A stretch of 64,000 nt of DNA from SURF-55 sp040755195 (GTDB lineage: Bacteria; Bacillota; Desulfotomaculia; Desulfotomaculales; Ammonificaceae). This document shows, piece after piece, positions 27,115-36,097 of the stretch. The notes under the pieces were generated by a model. That model saw nothing but the letters and a program-made list of their open reading frames with translations. It was not told the origin of the DNA and made no database searches. The DNA lies in contig JBFMBL010000004.1 in the NCBI GenBank assembly GCA_040755195.1, positions 1 to 64,000 of the forward strand. The letters run 5' to 3'. Made by a program: the position numbers and the translations under genes. Positions within the stretch are counted from its first letter, which is position 1. Every line of letters begins with the position of its first letter.

Positions 27115-27576
27115 TTATTTCTTTTGGTTTGTTTGTTCTGATTGCGCATACATACCCGGCGGGTCAGCATAACCGGGTGCAGGATAGCCTGCTTCGGGAT
27201 AAGGATAAGGTATTCCGGCGAAAGACCGACATTCTTTTGCACAGTTCAGGCAGACCCGGCCGCAGTGTTGCGACTCGTTATCGCGATGCCGCAGGCAATG
27301 GTTACCACAAACATCACAGATTTCGGCGCATAAGGCGGCGAGAGTTCTTGCGAACATGCTGCAGCGGGCGACGTACTTCGCGGTCAGAGTACAGATGTCC
27401 GCACAATCACGCAACAACTGAAGCTGCATCGCCCTCCCCTCGTGATGGTGACCGTATCTTGCAAGAACTGCGGTAAACGTGTTCTCGCATACGGCCTCGC
27501 ATTCTTGAACGGTTCTTAACACGCGGCTGTAGGAATCGATCGGGTAAAAAATATGCTCCAAAGAGTATTCCGGCAC
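27115..27576 (-). CDS. Four-helix-bundle copper-binding protein (DUF326, Csp-like)
   Basis: A 153-residue cysteine-rich protein. Cys pairs along the helices (CEAVCENTF, LLRDCADICT, VARCSMFARTLAALCAEICD, CGNHCLRHR, HCGRVCLNCAKECRSF) match the DUF326/copper storage protein family, in which Cys residues line the inside of a four-helix bundle and bind Cu(I). The C-terminus is a Pro/Tyr-rich tail (YPYPEAGYPAPGYADP). No signal peptide, so probably cytosolic. GTG 27576 is chosen because AAAGGAGA lies 7 bases upstream. Monocistronic. Confidence 0.85.
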   Translation of the reverse strand: MPEYSLEHIFYPIDSYSRVLRTVQECEAVCENTFTAVLARYGHHHEGRAMQLQLLRDCADICTLTAKYVARCSMFARTLAALCAEICDVCGNHCLRHRDNESQHCGRVCLNCAKECRSFAGIPYPYPEAGYPAPGYADPPGMYAQSEQTNQKK

Positions 27577-27689
27577 TTTCAATTCTCCTTTCTTTCGCTG
27601 ATGAACCATTATATGCCACCAGGGACCTTCGGGTTCCCGCCGGAAGTTTTAGGGACTATCGCTTCAGGTTCAACCGGGATGCAACCCCA

Positions 27690-27724
27690 TAAAAAAGCAA
27701 GACTCCCGAAACCGGGAGTCTCCT
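27690..27724 (-). terminator. Terminator of the tRNA pair
   Basis: On the minus strand AGACTCCCGG pairs with TCGGGAGTCT and is followed by TGCTTTTTT, starting 12 bases after tRNA-Val. Confidence 0.9.
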
Positions 27725-27734
27725 TAATCTTTTC

Positions 27735-27809
27735 TGGTGGGCGATGTAGGATTTGAACCTACGACATCTTGCTTGTAAGGCAAGCGCTCTCCCCCTGAGC
27801 TAATCGCCC
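27735..27809 (-). tRNA. tRNA-Val(TAC)
   Basis: The minus strand folds into a cloverleaf: acceptor GGGCGAT/ATCGCCC, D-arm TAGCTCAGGGGGAGAGC, anticodon arm CTTGC-CTTACAA-GCAAG with anticodon TAC, T-loop GGTTCAAATCC. CCA is encoded (27737-27735). Confidence 0.95.
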
Positions 27810-27912
27810 TTTTGTTCGTCAGTTATCGGGCCGCGGAATTATTTAAGGAATTCGCCGGGCGAATTCCTTCTTTAGTTTCCGATCTCCGACCTCTTGCATC
27901 TGACCTCTAAAT

Positions 27913-27988
27913 TGGTGGGCCCACCAGGATTCGAACCTGGGACCGACCGGTTATGAGCCGGCAGCTCTGACCGCTGAGCTATGGGCCC
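27913..27988 (-). tRNA. tRNA with CAT anticodon (elongator Met or Ile2)
   Basis: The minus strand folds into a cloverleaf: acceptor GGGCCCA/TGGGCCC, anticodon arm GCCGG-CTCATAA-CCGGT with CAT, T-loop GGTTCGAATCC, encoded CCA. The CTCATAA loop is found in both elongator tRNA-Met and lysidine-modified tRNA-Ile2; it is not an initiator (no unpaired first acceptor base). Confidence 0.93.
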
Positions 27989-27993
27989 ATACC

Positions 27994-28023
27994 ATTATAT
28001 AAAAAATTAAGTCCGGTCGTCAA
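27994..28023 (-). promoter_or_regulatory. Promoter of the tRNA pair, inside the rpoD terminator
   Basis: TTGACG (28023-28018), an 18-base spacer and a perfect TATAAT (27999-27994). The expected start point falls at about 27988, the first base of the CAT tRNA. The -35 lies within the rpoD terminator hairpin and the spacer contains its T-run. Confidence 0.8.
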
Positions 28024-28037
28024 CCTGACGCCGGACT
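28000..28037 (-). terminator. Terminator of rpoD
   Basis: AGTCCGG pairs with CCGGACT on the minus strand, followed by TAATTTTTT, directly after the rpoD stop. Confidence 0.85.
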
Positions 28038-28040
28038 GAT

Positions 28041-29126
28041 TTACTCGAGATAATCTTTCAGCTTCTTTGATCGGCTCGGATGCCGCAGTTTGCGTAAGGT
28101 TTTGGCTTCTATCTGCCGGATGCGCTCCCTGGTTACGCCGAATTTCTGCCCCACTTCTTCCAGGGTACGGGCGCGCCCGTCATCCAGCCCGAAGCGCAGG
28201 CGCAAAACACGCTGCTCCCTCTCGGTAAGCGTTTGAAGCACCTCGTTCAACTGCTCACGCAACAGGGTGAAAGAAGCTTCCTCGGCCGGCGCCTGAGCAT
28301 CCTGGTCCTCGATAAAATCACCCAGATGAGAATCCTCTTCTTCGCCGATGGGCGTCTCAAGACTCACCGGTTCCTGGGCTATTTTCATAATCTCCCGGAC
28401 TTTGTCCTCGGAGATGTCCATCTCTTTAGCGATCTCGTCGGGCGTAGGCTCGCGGCCGAGCTCCTGAAGGAGCTGCCGGGATACCCGAATGAGTTTATTT
28501 ATCGTTTCGACCATGTGAACGGGGATGCGGATGGTCCTTGCCTGGTCCGCGATCGCCCGGGTAATTGCCTGGCGGATCCACCACGTAGCATAAGTGCTGA
28601 ACTTATATCCCTTGCGGTAATCAAACTTCTCCACCGCTTTTATAAGACCGAGGTTGCCTTCCTGAATAAGGTCGAGGAAAAGCATCCCACGCCCGACATA
28701 CCGCTTGGCGATGCTCACCACCAGCCGTAAATTCGCCTCTACCAGCCGGCGCTTTGCGGCCATATCCCCCTGTTCCATCAACTTGGCCAGTTCCACTTCT
28801 TCCTCAGGTGTAAGCAGGGGAATGCGCCCGATTTCCTTTAAATACATCCGGACGGGATCATCTATCTCCACGCCCTCGGGAACCGAGAGGTCGACTTCCG
28901 CTTCCTCGGCCTGCGCCTCGGCCGACGCCTCCGAAGGTTCAAGGTCCTGAACCTCGGGCACTATGTCAATCCCCATCGTGGTCAGCCGCTCGTAAATATC
29001 GTCGATCTGGTCGGGAGTCAACTCCGATTCCTGAAGGCTATCCATGATTTCGCCGTATGTAAGTACGCCACGCTTCTTTCCCTTTTCGATCAAGCTTTCG
29101 ATTTCGCCGTCCCGCGTCTCTTCCAT
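28041..29126 (-). CDS. rpoD: RNA polymerase primary sigma factor (SigA/RpoD)
   Basis: A 361-residue primary sigma-70 factor. Region 1.1 is present (LTYGEIMDSLQESELTPDQI); region 1.2 shows DDPVRMYLKEIGRIPLLTPE; region 2 has RRLVEANLRLVVSIAKRYVG, LIQEGNLGLIKAVEKFDYRK and the -10 reader FSTYATWWIRQAI; region 3 follows; region 4.2 has the -35 helix-turn-helix TLEEVGQKFGVTRERIRQIE. Length and order match Bacillus SigA. It lies 3 bp after dnaG, giving the classic dnaG-rpoD operon, with a terminator after it. Confidence 0.98.
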   Translation of the reverse strand: MEETRDGEIESLIEKGKKRGVLTYGEIMDSLQESELTPDQIDDIYERLTTMGIDIVPEVQDLEPSEASAEAQAEEAEVDLSVPEGVEIDDPVRMYLKEIGRIPLLTPEEEVELAKLMEQGDMAAKRRLVEANLRLVVSIAKRYVGRGMLFLDLIQEGNLGLIKAVEKFDYRKGYKFSTYATWWIRQAITRAIADQARTIRIPVHMVETINKLIRVSRQLLQELGREPTPDEIAKEMDISEDKVREIMKIAQEPVSLETPIGEEEDSHLGDFIEDQDAQAPAEEASFTLLREQLNEVLQTLTEREQRVLRLRFGLDDGRARTLEEVGQKFGVTRERIRQIEAKTLRKLRHPSRSKKLKDYLE

Positions 29127-29129
29127 CCC

Positions 29130-30914
29130 TCACCCCTCCTTTCCGTTCTTCGTCAGCGTTTGGAGTTCCTGCAGCAGCTGCCGCGTCCGCTCGCCGTCTT
29201 CCGTTTTTTCCGCTGCTTTCAACTCCAGCAGCAACTCCTGCCGCCTCTCACGCTGCTGTTTTTTGCGTATTAAATCCATAAAATCGATTAAAAGCGCCTC
29301 CGGCTCGCCGACGAGCCCCTCCGATAAAAGTGCGGCTACCATTTCTTTGTCCTCTTCCTCCAGCCGGCTGAACAACAGCGGCAGCCGTATGCCTTCCTGT
29401 TCGGTTACCTCCTGCACTTTTAAATAGACCCGCCGGTACTGCTCCTCCGAAAAAAGTCTGCCCCCACCGACCGCTTCCAAACGGGATAAAAGATCCGGCC
29501 TCTCCAATAGCACCCTGATGATGCCTGCCTCCGCCTTTTGGCGGGCATCGGCTGTATTCGGCGCATTATGCTTATTTTTAGCACTTTTGCTTTTATTTAG
29601 CCAAATTTTTTGACCTTTTTCTAAAAACCGGTCCAGTTCGCTCCGCACTATATCCCAATTCAACCCCGTGAGTTGGGCCGCTGTTCTGATCCCCTCTTCA
29701 CGTTCCGCGGCCGTGGGCAATAGACCGATATTAGGAAGCATTTCGTGAAGCACCGCCATTTTGGCCGCAGCTGTATTCAATCCCTTTCCTGCCAGGTGCA
29801 TCCCTTTGAAATCCAACAGGGGCATCGCGTGGGTCACGGAATTCTCCCAGGCGTCACGGCCTCCGGTTCGCAGGAAGTCATCCGGGTCCTTACCTTGCGG
29901 AATGATCACCACCCGCACCCGAAACCCGCTTTCCTGTAAAAGGTCAAGCCCCCGGAGCGTCGCCGCGGTACCCGCCGCATCATTATCATACGCAATTACC
30001 ACCGATCCAGTATACCGCAACAACAGCCGCGCCTGTTCGCGCGTAAGGCTTGTTCCCAGGCTGGCCACCACGTTGCAAAATCCGAACTGGTGCGCGGTGA
30101 CGGCATCGAGGTATCCCTCGACGATGACCGCAAAACCGGACTGGCGGATAGCATCCCGCGCCTGATAGAGCGCGTACAGCAGTTCCCTTTTGTTAAAAAA
30201 AGGCGTTTCCGCGGAGTTGAGGTACTTCGGTGCCGCTGTGTCTTCGAGTACCCGCCCGCCAAAACCGACCACCCTTCCCCGAGCGTCACTTATGGGGAAG
30301 ATAAGCCGCCCGCGGAACCGGTCAATGAGTTCACCGCTGCTGTAGCGCACCGCCAACCCGTAGCGAAGAGCCTCTTCCCCGTTCACCTTCCGGTCACGCA
30401 GGTAACGGAGCAGTGCGTCACGCGAGGAGGGAGCGTACCCCAGACCGAATTTTGCCGCTACTTCTCTGGTAATTCCTCGTTTTTCAAGGTACCGTCGTGC
30501 CGGTTCACCGGTCTTATCGGCAAGCTGTTGTTCATAATACCCGGCGGCAAGCTTGTTTACCCGCCATGCTTCTTCCCGCTCGCGTTGCCGCCGTTCGGCT
30601 CCCGGATCCAGACCGGTGCTCGGAAGCTTTATTCCTGCCCTCTCGGCCAGCCTTCCCAGCGCTTCGGGAAAGGTGAGATTCTCCCTCATCATTAGAAACT
30701 TCAAAGCGTCTCCCCCGACGCCGCAACCAAAACAGTAAAAGAACTGCTTCTCAGGTGATACGGTAAACGAAGGAGTCCGCTCTTGATGAAAAGGACAAAG
30801 CCCGGTATAACGCTGGCCTTTCTTTACGAGACGGACATGCTCGCCTATCAGGTTCACGATGTCCGTTTGATTCAACACAGCTTCGATGAATTCCCCGGGA
30901 ATATAGCCGCCCAA
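29130..30914 (-). CDS. dnaG: DNA primase
   Basis: A ~594-residue DnaG primase. The N-terminal CHC2 zinc finger reads CPFHQERTPSFTVSPEK then FYCFGCGVGGD. The TOPRIM catalytic part holds IVEGYLDAVTAHQFG and VIAYDNDAAGTAATLRG (Glu and DxD metal ligands). The C-terminal domain that binds DnaB helicase is helical. The frame could begin at GTG 30941, but that end overlaps a GTACTTAGTACT-type quasi-repeat and lacks a ribosome site. TTG 30914 has AAGGTGG five bases upstream and starts at the conserved MGGYIPGEFIEAVLNQ, so I prefer it. Start remains somewhat uncertain. Confidence 0.95.
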   Translation of the reverse strand: MGGYIPGEFIEAVLNQTDIVNLIGEHVRLVKKGQRYTGLCPFHQERTPSFTVSPEKQFFYCFGCGVGGDALKFLMMRENLTFPEALGRLAERAGIKLPSTGLDPGAERRQREREEAWRVNKLAAGYYEQQLADKTGEPARRYLEKRGITREVAAKFGLGYAPSSRDALLRYLRDRKVNGEEALRYGLAVRYSSGELIDRFRGRLIFPISDARGRVVGFGGRVLEDTAAPKYLNSAETPFFNKRELLYALYQARDAIRQSGFAVIVEGYLDAVTAHQFGFCNVVASLGTSLTREQARLLLRYTGSVVIAYDNDAAGTAATLRGLDLLQESGFRVRVVIIPQGKDPDDFLRTGGRDAWENSVTHAMPLLDFKGMHLAGKGLNTAAAKMAVLHEMLPNIGLLPTAAEREEGIRTAAQLTGLNWDIVRSELDRFLEKGQKIWLNKSKSAKNKHNAPNTADARQKAEAGIIRVLLERPDLLSRLEAVGGGRLFSEEQYRRVYLKVQEVTEQEGIRLPLLFSRLEEEDKEMVAALLSEGLVGEPEALLIDFMDLIRKKQQRERRQELLLELKAAEKTEDGERTRQLLQELQTLTKNGKEG

Positions 30915-31025
30915 ATCTACCACCTTCAAGGAGCCCGGCACTCAGTACTTAGTACTCAAAGCGGCATACCCTGCCTTACTTATTTCGCCATTCGGTCGAA
31001 TTTTCCTCCTGAATGGCGATAATTT

Positions 31026-32033
31026 TTAATATACAGGAAAACCCCGCGGTATAAAAAACCGCTCGAACTGGGCGACGGCGTAACGGTCCGTCATTCCCGC
31101 GATATAGTCGCAGGCCACCCTCTCGCTCCCGAAATCAGCCACCCTGAACCGGTACTCCGACGGAAGGGCATCCGGATGATCCTTGAAGTAGTTAAAAAGA
31201 TACTGGACTACATGCCTGGCCTTGGCCTCCTCGCGCTTGGCCTCCGAACCCAGGTAGACCTTGTCAAAAAGGAAGGCTCGCAGCTTCTCCATGGCACGGC
31301 TGACCTCCGGCCCCATATTCAGTTCAGGTTGGTTCCAGCTTGTTTCGATCATGTCCGTTACCATCGTGTTTATCCTTTCGCTGTGGCGGTGCCCGAGTAT
31401 ATCCAGGCAGTCGCGTGGAAGGTCCTCCTGCGTCAGTATGCCGCTCCGGATGGCGTCATCGATATCGTGATTAATATAAGCGATCCGGTCGGCGATCCTG
31501 ACCACTTGACCCTCCAGGGTCACCGGCTTCCTGGGACCGGTATGGGTTGCGATACCGTCCCGCACCTCAAAGGTAAGATTCAGCCCCTTGCCGTCGTTTT
31601 CGAGACATTCAACCATCCTGAGGCTCTGCTCGTTATGTTTGAATCCCGGGTACACCACCGCGAGCGCCTCCTCCCCGGTGTGCCCGAAAGGGGTGTGCCC
31701 GAGATCGTGCCCGAGAGCGATCGCCTCGGCCAGGTCCTCGTTAAGCCTCAGCGCGCGGGTGATGGTCCTGGCGATCTGGGCGACTTCGAGTGTGTGGGTC
31801 AGGCGCGTGCGGTAGTGATCACCTTCCGGGATAATGAAGACCTGGGTTTTGTGTTTCAGCCGCCGGAAGCTCTTAGCATGAATGATTCGGTCCCGGTCAC
31901 GCTGGAAAGCCGTACGGATGCCGCATTCGTCTTCAGCCGCGCCGCGTCCCCTTGTATTCCGGCTGCGGCAGGCAAAAGGTGACAGCAACTTGTCTTCAAG
32001 CTCTTCCGTATACTCACGCAACCTTAACACCAT
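31026..32033 (-). CDS. dgt: dGTP triphosphohydrolase-like HD protein
   Basis: A 335-residue protein of the deoxyguanosinetriphosphate triphosphohydrolase-like group (type 2). N-terminal RDRIIHAKSFRRLKHKTQVF, then the HD metal site: RLTHTLEVAQIAR (first His) and IALGHDLGHTPFGHTGEEAL (HD pair and GHTPFGH). It hydrolyses dNTPs to nucleosides and triphosphate, so it helps control dNTP pools. It precedes dnaG and rpoD on the same strand, an order common in Firmicutes. An inverted repeat (CGCCATTC..GAATGGCG, 30993-31022) lies between dgt and dnaG, but its T-run is on the other strand. Confidence 0.92.
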   Translation of the reverse strand: MVLRLREYTEELEDKLLSPFACRSRNTRGRGAAEDECGIRTAFQRDRDRIIHAKSFRRLKHKTQVFIIPEGDHYRTRLTHTLEVAQIARTITRALRLNEDLAEAIALGHDLGHTPFGHTGEEALAVVYPGFKHNEQSLRMVECLENDGKGLNLTFEVRDGIATHTGPRKPVTLEGQVVRIADRIAYINHDIDDAIRSGILTQEDLPRDCLDILGHRHSERINTMVTDMIETSWNQPELNMGPEVSRAMEKLRAFLFDKVYLGSEAKREEAKARHVVQYLFNYFKDHPDALPSEYRFRVADFGSERVACDYIAGMTDRYAVAQFERFFIPRGFPVY

Positions 32034-32044
32034 TGCCTTTCCTC

Positions 32045-32165
32045 CGTAAGAAAACAGGAAGACGGCAAATCCGATTTTGTATTACGACCGGCCTGATCGA
32101 TACCCGACAGCCGTTGGATTGTTCCCGCCATAAGAAAGATACAGCTGTCTCTCCTGTTTTCCGAC
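32045..32165. repeat. Inverted repeat between dgt and the flavodoxin-like gene
   Basis: GAAAACAGGA-AGACGGC on the left is matched in reverse complement by GTCTCTCCTGTTTTC on the right, about 95 bases apart, with similarity extending a few bases either side. Too spaced for a simple terminator; may be a small MITE-like unit or part of a leader. Confidence 0.45.
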
Positions 32166-32205
32166 TACAAAATACCGAATTCTGAAATATGTCACAACAA
32201 GGTTC

Positions 32206-32805
32206 TTAACGCACCCTGAGCACTTGCGTGGCCCGGGAAACGTCAACCACCCTCCGGGCCAGGACCCGTGCCCGCGCCGGACCCTCGCCGTAAGTATCAG
32301 CCGCATACTGCACACAGGCCCCAAGGTGTCCGGGGTCATCCCCCGGATGACCGTCGCCGACCACCGTCATCCCCTGGCACAGCATCATCGCCATAAGCAC
32401 CTGAAGCGTCGCCTCCTGCCCGCCAAAACGGGAGGCGCCGCAAACCACTCCACCGCCGACAACGTTTAAGAGTGTTTTCTCCTTACGTAGTTTTCGGGTT
32501 TTATCCCAAAAAGCTTTAAGCGGCGCCGCCACTGTGCCGAAGTAAACCGGGCTGCCGAGGATCAACCCGTCGGCACGACTCATAACCGCAAACATTTCGT
32601 CGAGTCTGGTCCCCCTGTAGCAAGCCCCCTCGCAAGGGTTGGAACAGTGAATGCAATAAGGGACCTTCACGCCCCGCAGTCCCTCGACGGCCTGAAAATA
32701 AATGGTCTGCGCCCCGGCGATCGCGGCTTCTTCGAGCGCGCATCCTAAAAGCTCCGCCGTGCCGCCGTTCGGCCTCGGACTACCGTTTATTCCGACTACC
32801 AACAA
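32206..32805 (-). CDS. Flavodoxin-family / NADPH-dependent FMN reductase-like protein
   Basis: A 199-residue FMN-binding protein of the iron-sulfur-flavoprotein/NAD(P)H oxidoreductase superfamily. The phosphate-binding loop is GINGSPRPNGGTAELL, the flavin-contact segment is GLILGSPVYFGTVAAPLKAF, and a Cys-rich insert CIHCSNPCEGACYRG recalls the cluster-binding insert of iron-sulfur flavoproteins. The start is TTG 32805 preceded by GGGGGG at good spacing. Predicted to be a cytosolic redox protein; electron partner unknown. Confidence 0.85.
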   Translation of the reverse strand: MLVVGINGSPRPNGGTAELLGCALEEAAIAGAQTIYFQAVEGLRGVKVPYCIHCSNPCEGACYRGTRLDEMFAVMSRADGLILGSPVYFGTVAAPLKAFWDKTRKLRKEKTLLNVVGGGVVCGASRFGGQEATLQVLMAMMLCQGMTVVGDGHPGDDPGHLGACVQYAADTYGEGPARARVLARRVVDVSRATQVLRVR

Positions 32806-32895
32806 TTTTTATCCCCCCCGAAGCTTCCTTTGTAATTATACGCGCCACTCCGGTCCAATTATCTGAAATCGCTTCGGAAGGGTGTCATCTACTCC

Positions 32896-33456
32896 TCAGA
32901 AAGAGATACGGGTCACAGGCGTATAAATCGGCCCCGAAGGGCGTAACCGGCTGGACATAAGCTCTAGCCCCTCCACTTTGACCTCGCCGATTCTTTGCGT
33001 ACCGACTTCCTCTATTTTTTGTCCCAGGGCCGCGCTGTTGTTCATAGAACGAAAACGTCCTATGGTCACGTGGGGCGAAAAGGGCTTGTCGTCGGGGGAA
33101 AACCCCAAGGCTACGACCGTTTTCTCAATCAGCCGGTGCAGATCGACCAGTGGGCCGAAGTCCGCAAGCCCAACCCAGAGAACCCGCGGCTTTCTCAGCG
33201 AAGGGAAAACACCGACACCTCCCAGGGAAAGGGTGAAACCGCGAAATCCTGAAACCTTCCGGGTTACAGCGTCAACCAGCGTCCCGACCAGGTTCCGGTC
33301 GGTATCTCCTAAGAAATAAACGGTAATGTGCAGATTCCCGGTCTCCACCCACTTCACATCGAGAGGCAGCTGCCGGAAAGACGCCCCAACCGCAGCAAGG
33401 GCTTCTTTAACGGGTGCCGGAAGTGTCACCGCCCAGAAGAGACGCAATCTGTCCAT
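32896..33456 (-). CDS. thpR: RNA 2',3'-cyclic phosphodiesterase (ThpR/LigT)
   Basis: A 186-residue 2H phosphoesterase. Both His-X-Thr/Val motifs are present: HITVYFLGD (about residues 44-52) and HVTIGRFRS (about 127-135), the two catalytic histidines. The first lines FWAVTLPAPVKEALAAVGAS fit the LigT fold. The enzyme opens 2',3'-cyclic phosphates of RNA. It is short and complete. Downstream is the flavodoxin-like gene on the same strand. Confidence 0.92.
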   Translation of the reverse strand: MDRLRLFWAVTLPAPVKEALAAVGASFRQLPLDVKWVETGNLHITVYFLGDTDRNLVGTLVDAVTRKVSGFRGFTLSLGGVGVFPSLRKPRVLWVGLADFGPLVDLHRLIEKTVVALGFSPDDKPFSPHVTIGRFRSMNNSAALGQKIEEVGTQRIGEVKVEGLELMSSRLRPSGPIYTPVTRISF

Positions 33457-33728
33457 GATGTAGTCCTCAGTCCTCAGTCCGATTTGTGTTAATCCGTGTT
33501 AATCCGTGGTTTAATCCCCGGTCGCCTATTCATCGTTCCGCATTCCGCATTCATCATTATTAATCTAAAACGAGTTCCATCTCTGTGTTCTCTGTGCCTC
33601 TGTGGTGAATGACTCTTAAAAAAGTATTAACCGAAAGGTGTCTAAGACAACCTTTCGGTTTTCAACGGCATTCTCCTGCTCCATTTTTCTAATCTATCTA
33701 ATCTTAAACGGCTCCTTACACCCCTCCG
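33457..33728. repeat. Intergenic tract of short quasi-repeats, then the ppsA terminator
   Basis: From 33460 onward: CAGTCCTCAGTCC, GTGTTAATCCGTGTTAATCC, CATTCCGCATTC, then TCTGTGTTCTCTGTGCCTCT. Each is a short unit repeated two or three times, a style that recurs across the window. A terminator-like hairpin lies at 33629-33662 (ACCGAAAGG/CCTTTCGGT). Confidence 0.6.
33629..33662 (-). terminator. Probable terminator of ppsA
   Basis: ACCGAAAGGTTGTC pairs with GACACCTTTCGGT on the minus strand; a T-rich run (TACTTTTTT) follows after four bases. Confidence 0.65.
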
Positions 33729-33729
33729 T

Positions 33730-36075
33730 TTATTTTCGCTGGCGCAGCGCTTCCAGGATAACCTTCTGCTCAACGCTCGCCACCAGGCGGCGGGTGTTGG
33801 ATACGGTGTCAGGGTTCACGCTGATGCTGTCAATCCCGGCACGAACCAACAGCTCGGTAAATTCCGGGTAAACCGAAGGGCCCTGGCCGCAAATGGACAC
33901 GGTCTTCCCGAAACGATGGGCTACTTCGATCAACTGGGTGATGGCCCTGGTGACCGCAGGGTTGCGCTCGTCAAAATACCCCATGCTGTCCAGCACCCCG
34001 GAATCCCGGTCTGCGCCTAAGATAAGCTGCGTCAGGTCGTTTGACCCGATGCTGAATCCGTCTATCAGGGGGCTGAATTCATCCGCCATGAAGATCACCG
34101 ACGGGACCTCCGCCATGATCCATACCTTAAAGTTCAGGTTGGAAGAAAGGCCCTCTTCGGCCATGATACTGAGTGCTTTTTTAACCTCCCAGGTGGTCCG
34201 TACAAAGGGAAGCATCGCATAGACGTTCGTTAACTGGTATTCTTCACGCACTTTCCGCATCGCCTGGCACTCGAGGCGGAAGCCCGCCTTGTACTCGGGT
34301 GATATGTAGCGGGAAACCCCGCGCCAGCCGATCATCGGGTTGTTTTCTACCGGTTCTACCTCTTCGCCGCCCTTGAGACCCCGGAACTCGTTCGTCCGAA
34401 AGTCGCTGAAACGCACCACCACCGGACGGGGATAAATGGCCTGAGCAACCGCCGCAATGCCTTCCGAGAGGCCCTCCACAAATATCGCCTCCTGGCCGGT
34501 GCGGACAAGGTACATAGGGTGGGCGCCCACATGGTCGGTAAAAATAAATTCGGTGCGCATGAGCCCTATGCCGTCGAAAGGCAGGTCTTTATAGCGGGTT
34601 ACGGCCTCGGGCTCACCGAGGTTCATGTAGATCTTGGTGGCGGTTACGGGCGCGATCTCCCGCCACAGCGCCCCCTGCAGCACCGGTCCGGCAGTTGCGC
34701 CGGCGGCCTGCTGTGGAGCGTCCCCCAGCGTGACCCGGCCGTTATAGACGACGCCCCTCGATGCGTCCACGGTAACCTCAATGTCCTCCGCCAGGACCGC
34801 GGTCGCGTTTTTTGCGCCTACGATGCAGGGAACGCCGAGTTCCCGCGACACGATCGCCGCGTGGCAGGTGCGTCCCCCTTCATCGGTGATGATCGCCGCA
34901 GCCCTTTTCATCGCCGGTACCATATCGGGGTTTGTCATTACCGTAACCAGGACCGTTCCTTCTTTAACCCGGGTGATATCGTTGAACTGCTTCACCAGAA
35001 CGACCTTTCCTGTAGCCGTCCCCGGCGCTGCGCCCATACCCCGGATGAGCACCTCGGCGCCGGTCGTCCTGGTTTTGGCCTCCGGCGCGACCTCCTTGCC
35101 CAGAGTCGTGATCGGGCGTGACTGAAGTATGTAAAAGGTGCCGTTTTCGTAGCCCCATTCTATGTCTTGTGGGAATTGGTAGTGATTATCTACTCTAATC
35201 AATTGTTCCGCCAGGATCAACACCTCGTCGTCCGTCAGGCACTGACGGTCGACGTAATCCGGGCCGAGGAAGCGTGCGACTTCGGTCTCGATGGTGCCTC
35301 TGGTGGAATTGGGATCCGCTACAATCAATACGTTCTTTGACGTTATGATTTTATTAACAAGCCGGCGTGAAACCTTGTCCACAACATATTCGTCCGGCGT
35401 GACCTTCCCGGACACAATCGCCTCGCCCAAACCCCAGCTCGCGTTGATCAGCATCTCCTGCCTGTTGCCCGAAATCGGGTTGGCAGTGAAAGCCACCCCG
35501 GAGCGCTCCGACTGAATCATCTTCTGGACAACCGCGCTCAGGTAAACCGTGTCGTGGTCGAATCCCTGAGCCTGGCGGTAGGATGTGGCGCGCGCCGTCC
35601 ACAGGGAGGCCCAACACCGGCGGACGTGTTCGAGAACGTCTTCAGCGCCCAGGACATTGAGGTAGGTGTCCTGCTGCCCCGCAAAAGACGCTTCGGGAAG
35701 GTCCTCGGCCGTCGCCGAACTGCGCACCGCCACCCGAACCGGTGTCCCTCCGTCGCAAAGCTTCTGATAGGCCTCGACTATTTCGCCCGCTATTTCCGGC
35801 GGTACGGGTATGTTGTGGATAAGTTCGCGCACGCGGGTGGTATTGGCGATCAGTTGTTCAAGGTCCTCCACGTCGGTGTCGCCGATAATCGTCTTGATTT
35901 GACCTGCCAGACCGGTTGCTTCCACAAAATCCTTATACGCCAGGGCGGTTACACAGAATCCAGGCGGCACCAGGATACCGGCGCCGGTCATTTCACCAAG
36001 GTTCGCTCCTTTGCCGCCTACCAGCGCCACATCTCCCTTTGATAATTCGGTAAACCACCTGATATACTTCGCCAT
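33730..36075 (-). CDS. ppsA: Phosphoenolpyruvate synthase
   Basis: A 781-residue PEP synthase (pyruvate, water dikinase), which makes PEP from pyruvate and ATP for gluconeogenesis. N-terminal ATP-grasp domain (GGKGANLGEMTGAGILVPPG, ASFAGQQDTYLN), the swivelling phosphohistidine domain with GGRTCHAAIVSRELGVPC (catalytic His), and the C-terminal PEP-binding barrel with GLMRTEFIF and FSIGSNDLTQL. Length fits PpsA (about 790) rather than PPDK (about 880). The ATG follows GGGGGAG. The PSRP regulator gene lies just upstream on the same strand, so both the enzyme and its controller are close. Confidence 0.95.
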   Translation of the reverse strand: MAKYIRWFTELSKGDVALVGGKGANLGEMTGAGILVPPGFCVTALAYKDFVEATGLAGQIKTIIGDTDVEDLEQLIANTTRVRELIHNIPVPPEIAGEIVEAYQKLCDGGTPVRVAVRSSATAEDLPEASFAGQQDTYLNVLGAEDVLEHVRRCWASLWTARATSYRQAQGFDHDTVYLSAVVQKMIQSERSGVAFTANPISGNRQEMLINASWGLGEAIVSGKVTPDEYVVDKVSRRLVNKIITSKNVLIVADPNSTRGTIETEVARFLGPDYVDRQCLTDDEVLILAEQLIRVDNHYQFPQDIEWGYENGTFYILQSRPITTLGKEVAPEAKTRTTGAEVLIRGMGAAPGTATGKVVLVKQFNDITRVKEGTVLVTVMTNPDMVPAMKRAAAIITDEGGRTCHAAIVSRELGVPCIVGAKNATAVLAEDIEVTVDASRGVVYNGRVTLGDAPQQAAGATAGPVLQGALWREIAPVTATKIYMNLGEPEAVTRYKDLPFDGIGLMRTEFIFTDHVGAHPMYLVRTGQEAIFVEGLSEGIAAVAQAIYPRPVVVRFSDFRTNEFRGLKGGEEVEPVENNPMIGWRGVSRYISPEYKAGFRLECQAMRKVREEYQLTNVYAMLPFVRTTWEVKKALSIMAEEGLSSNLNFKVWIMAEVPSVIFMADEFSPLIDGFSIGSNDLTQLILGADRDSGVLDSMGYFDERNPAVTRAITQLIEVAHRFGKTVSICGQGPSVYPEFTELLVRAGIDSISVNPDTVSNTRRLVASVEQKVILEALRQRK

Positions 36076-36097
36076 TTCTCACTCCCCCAGTTTTTTT

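Noticed and set aside
31176..31982. Plus-strand open frame opposite dgt
   Set aside because: Antisense to the HD-domain gene; no domain signal.
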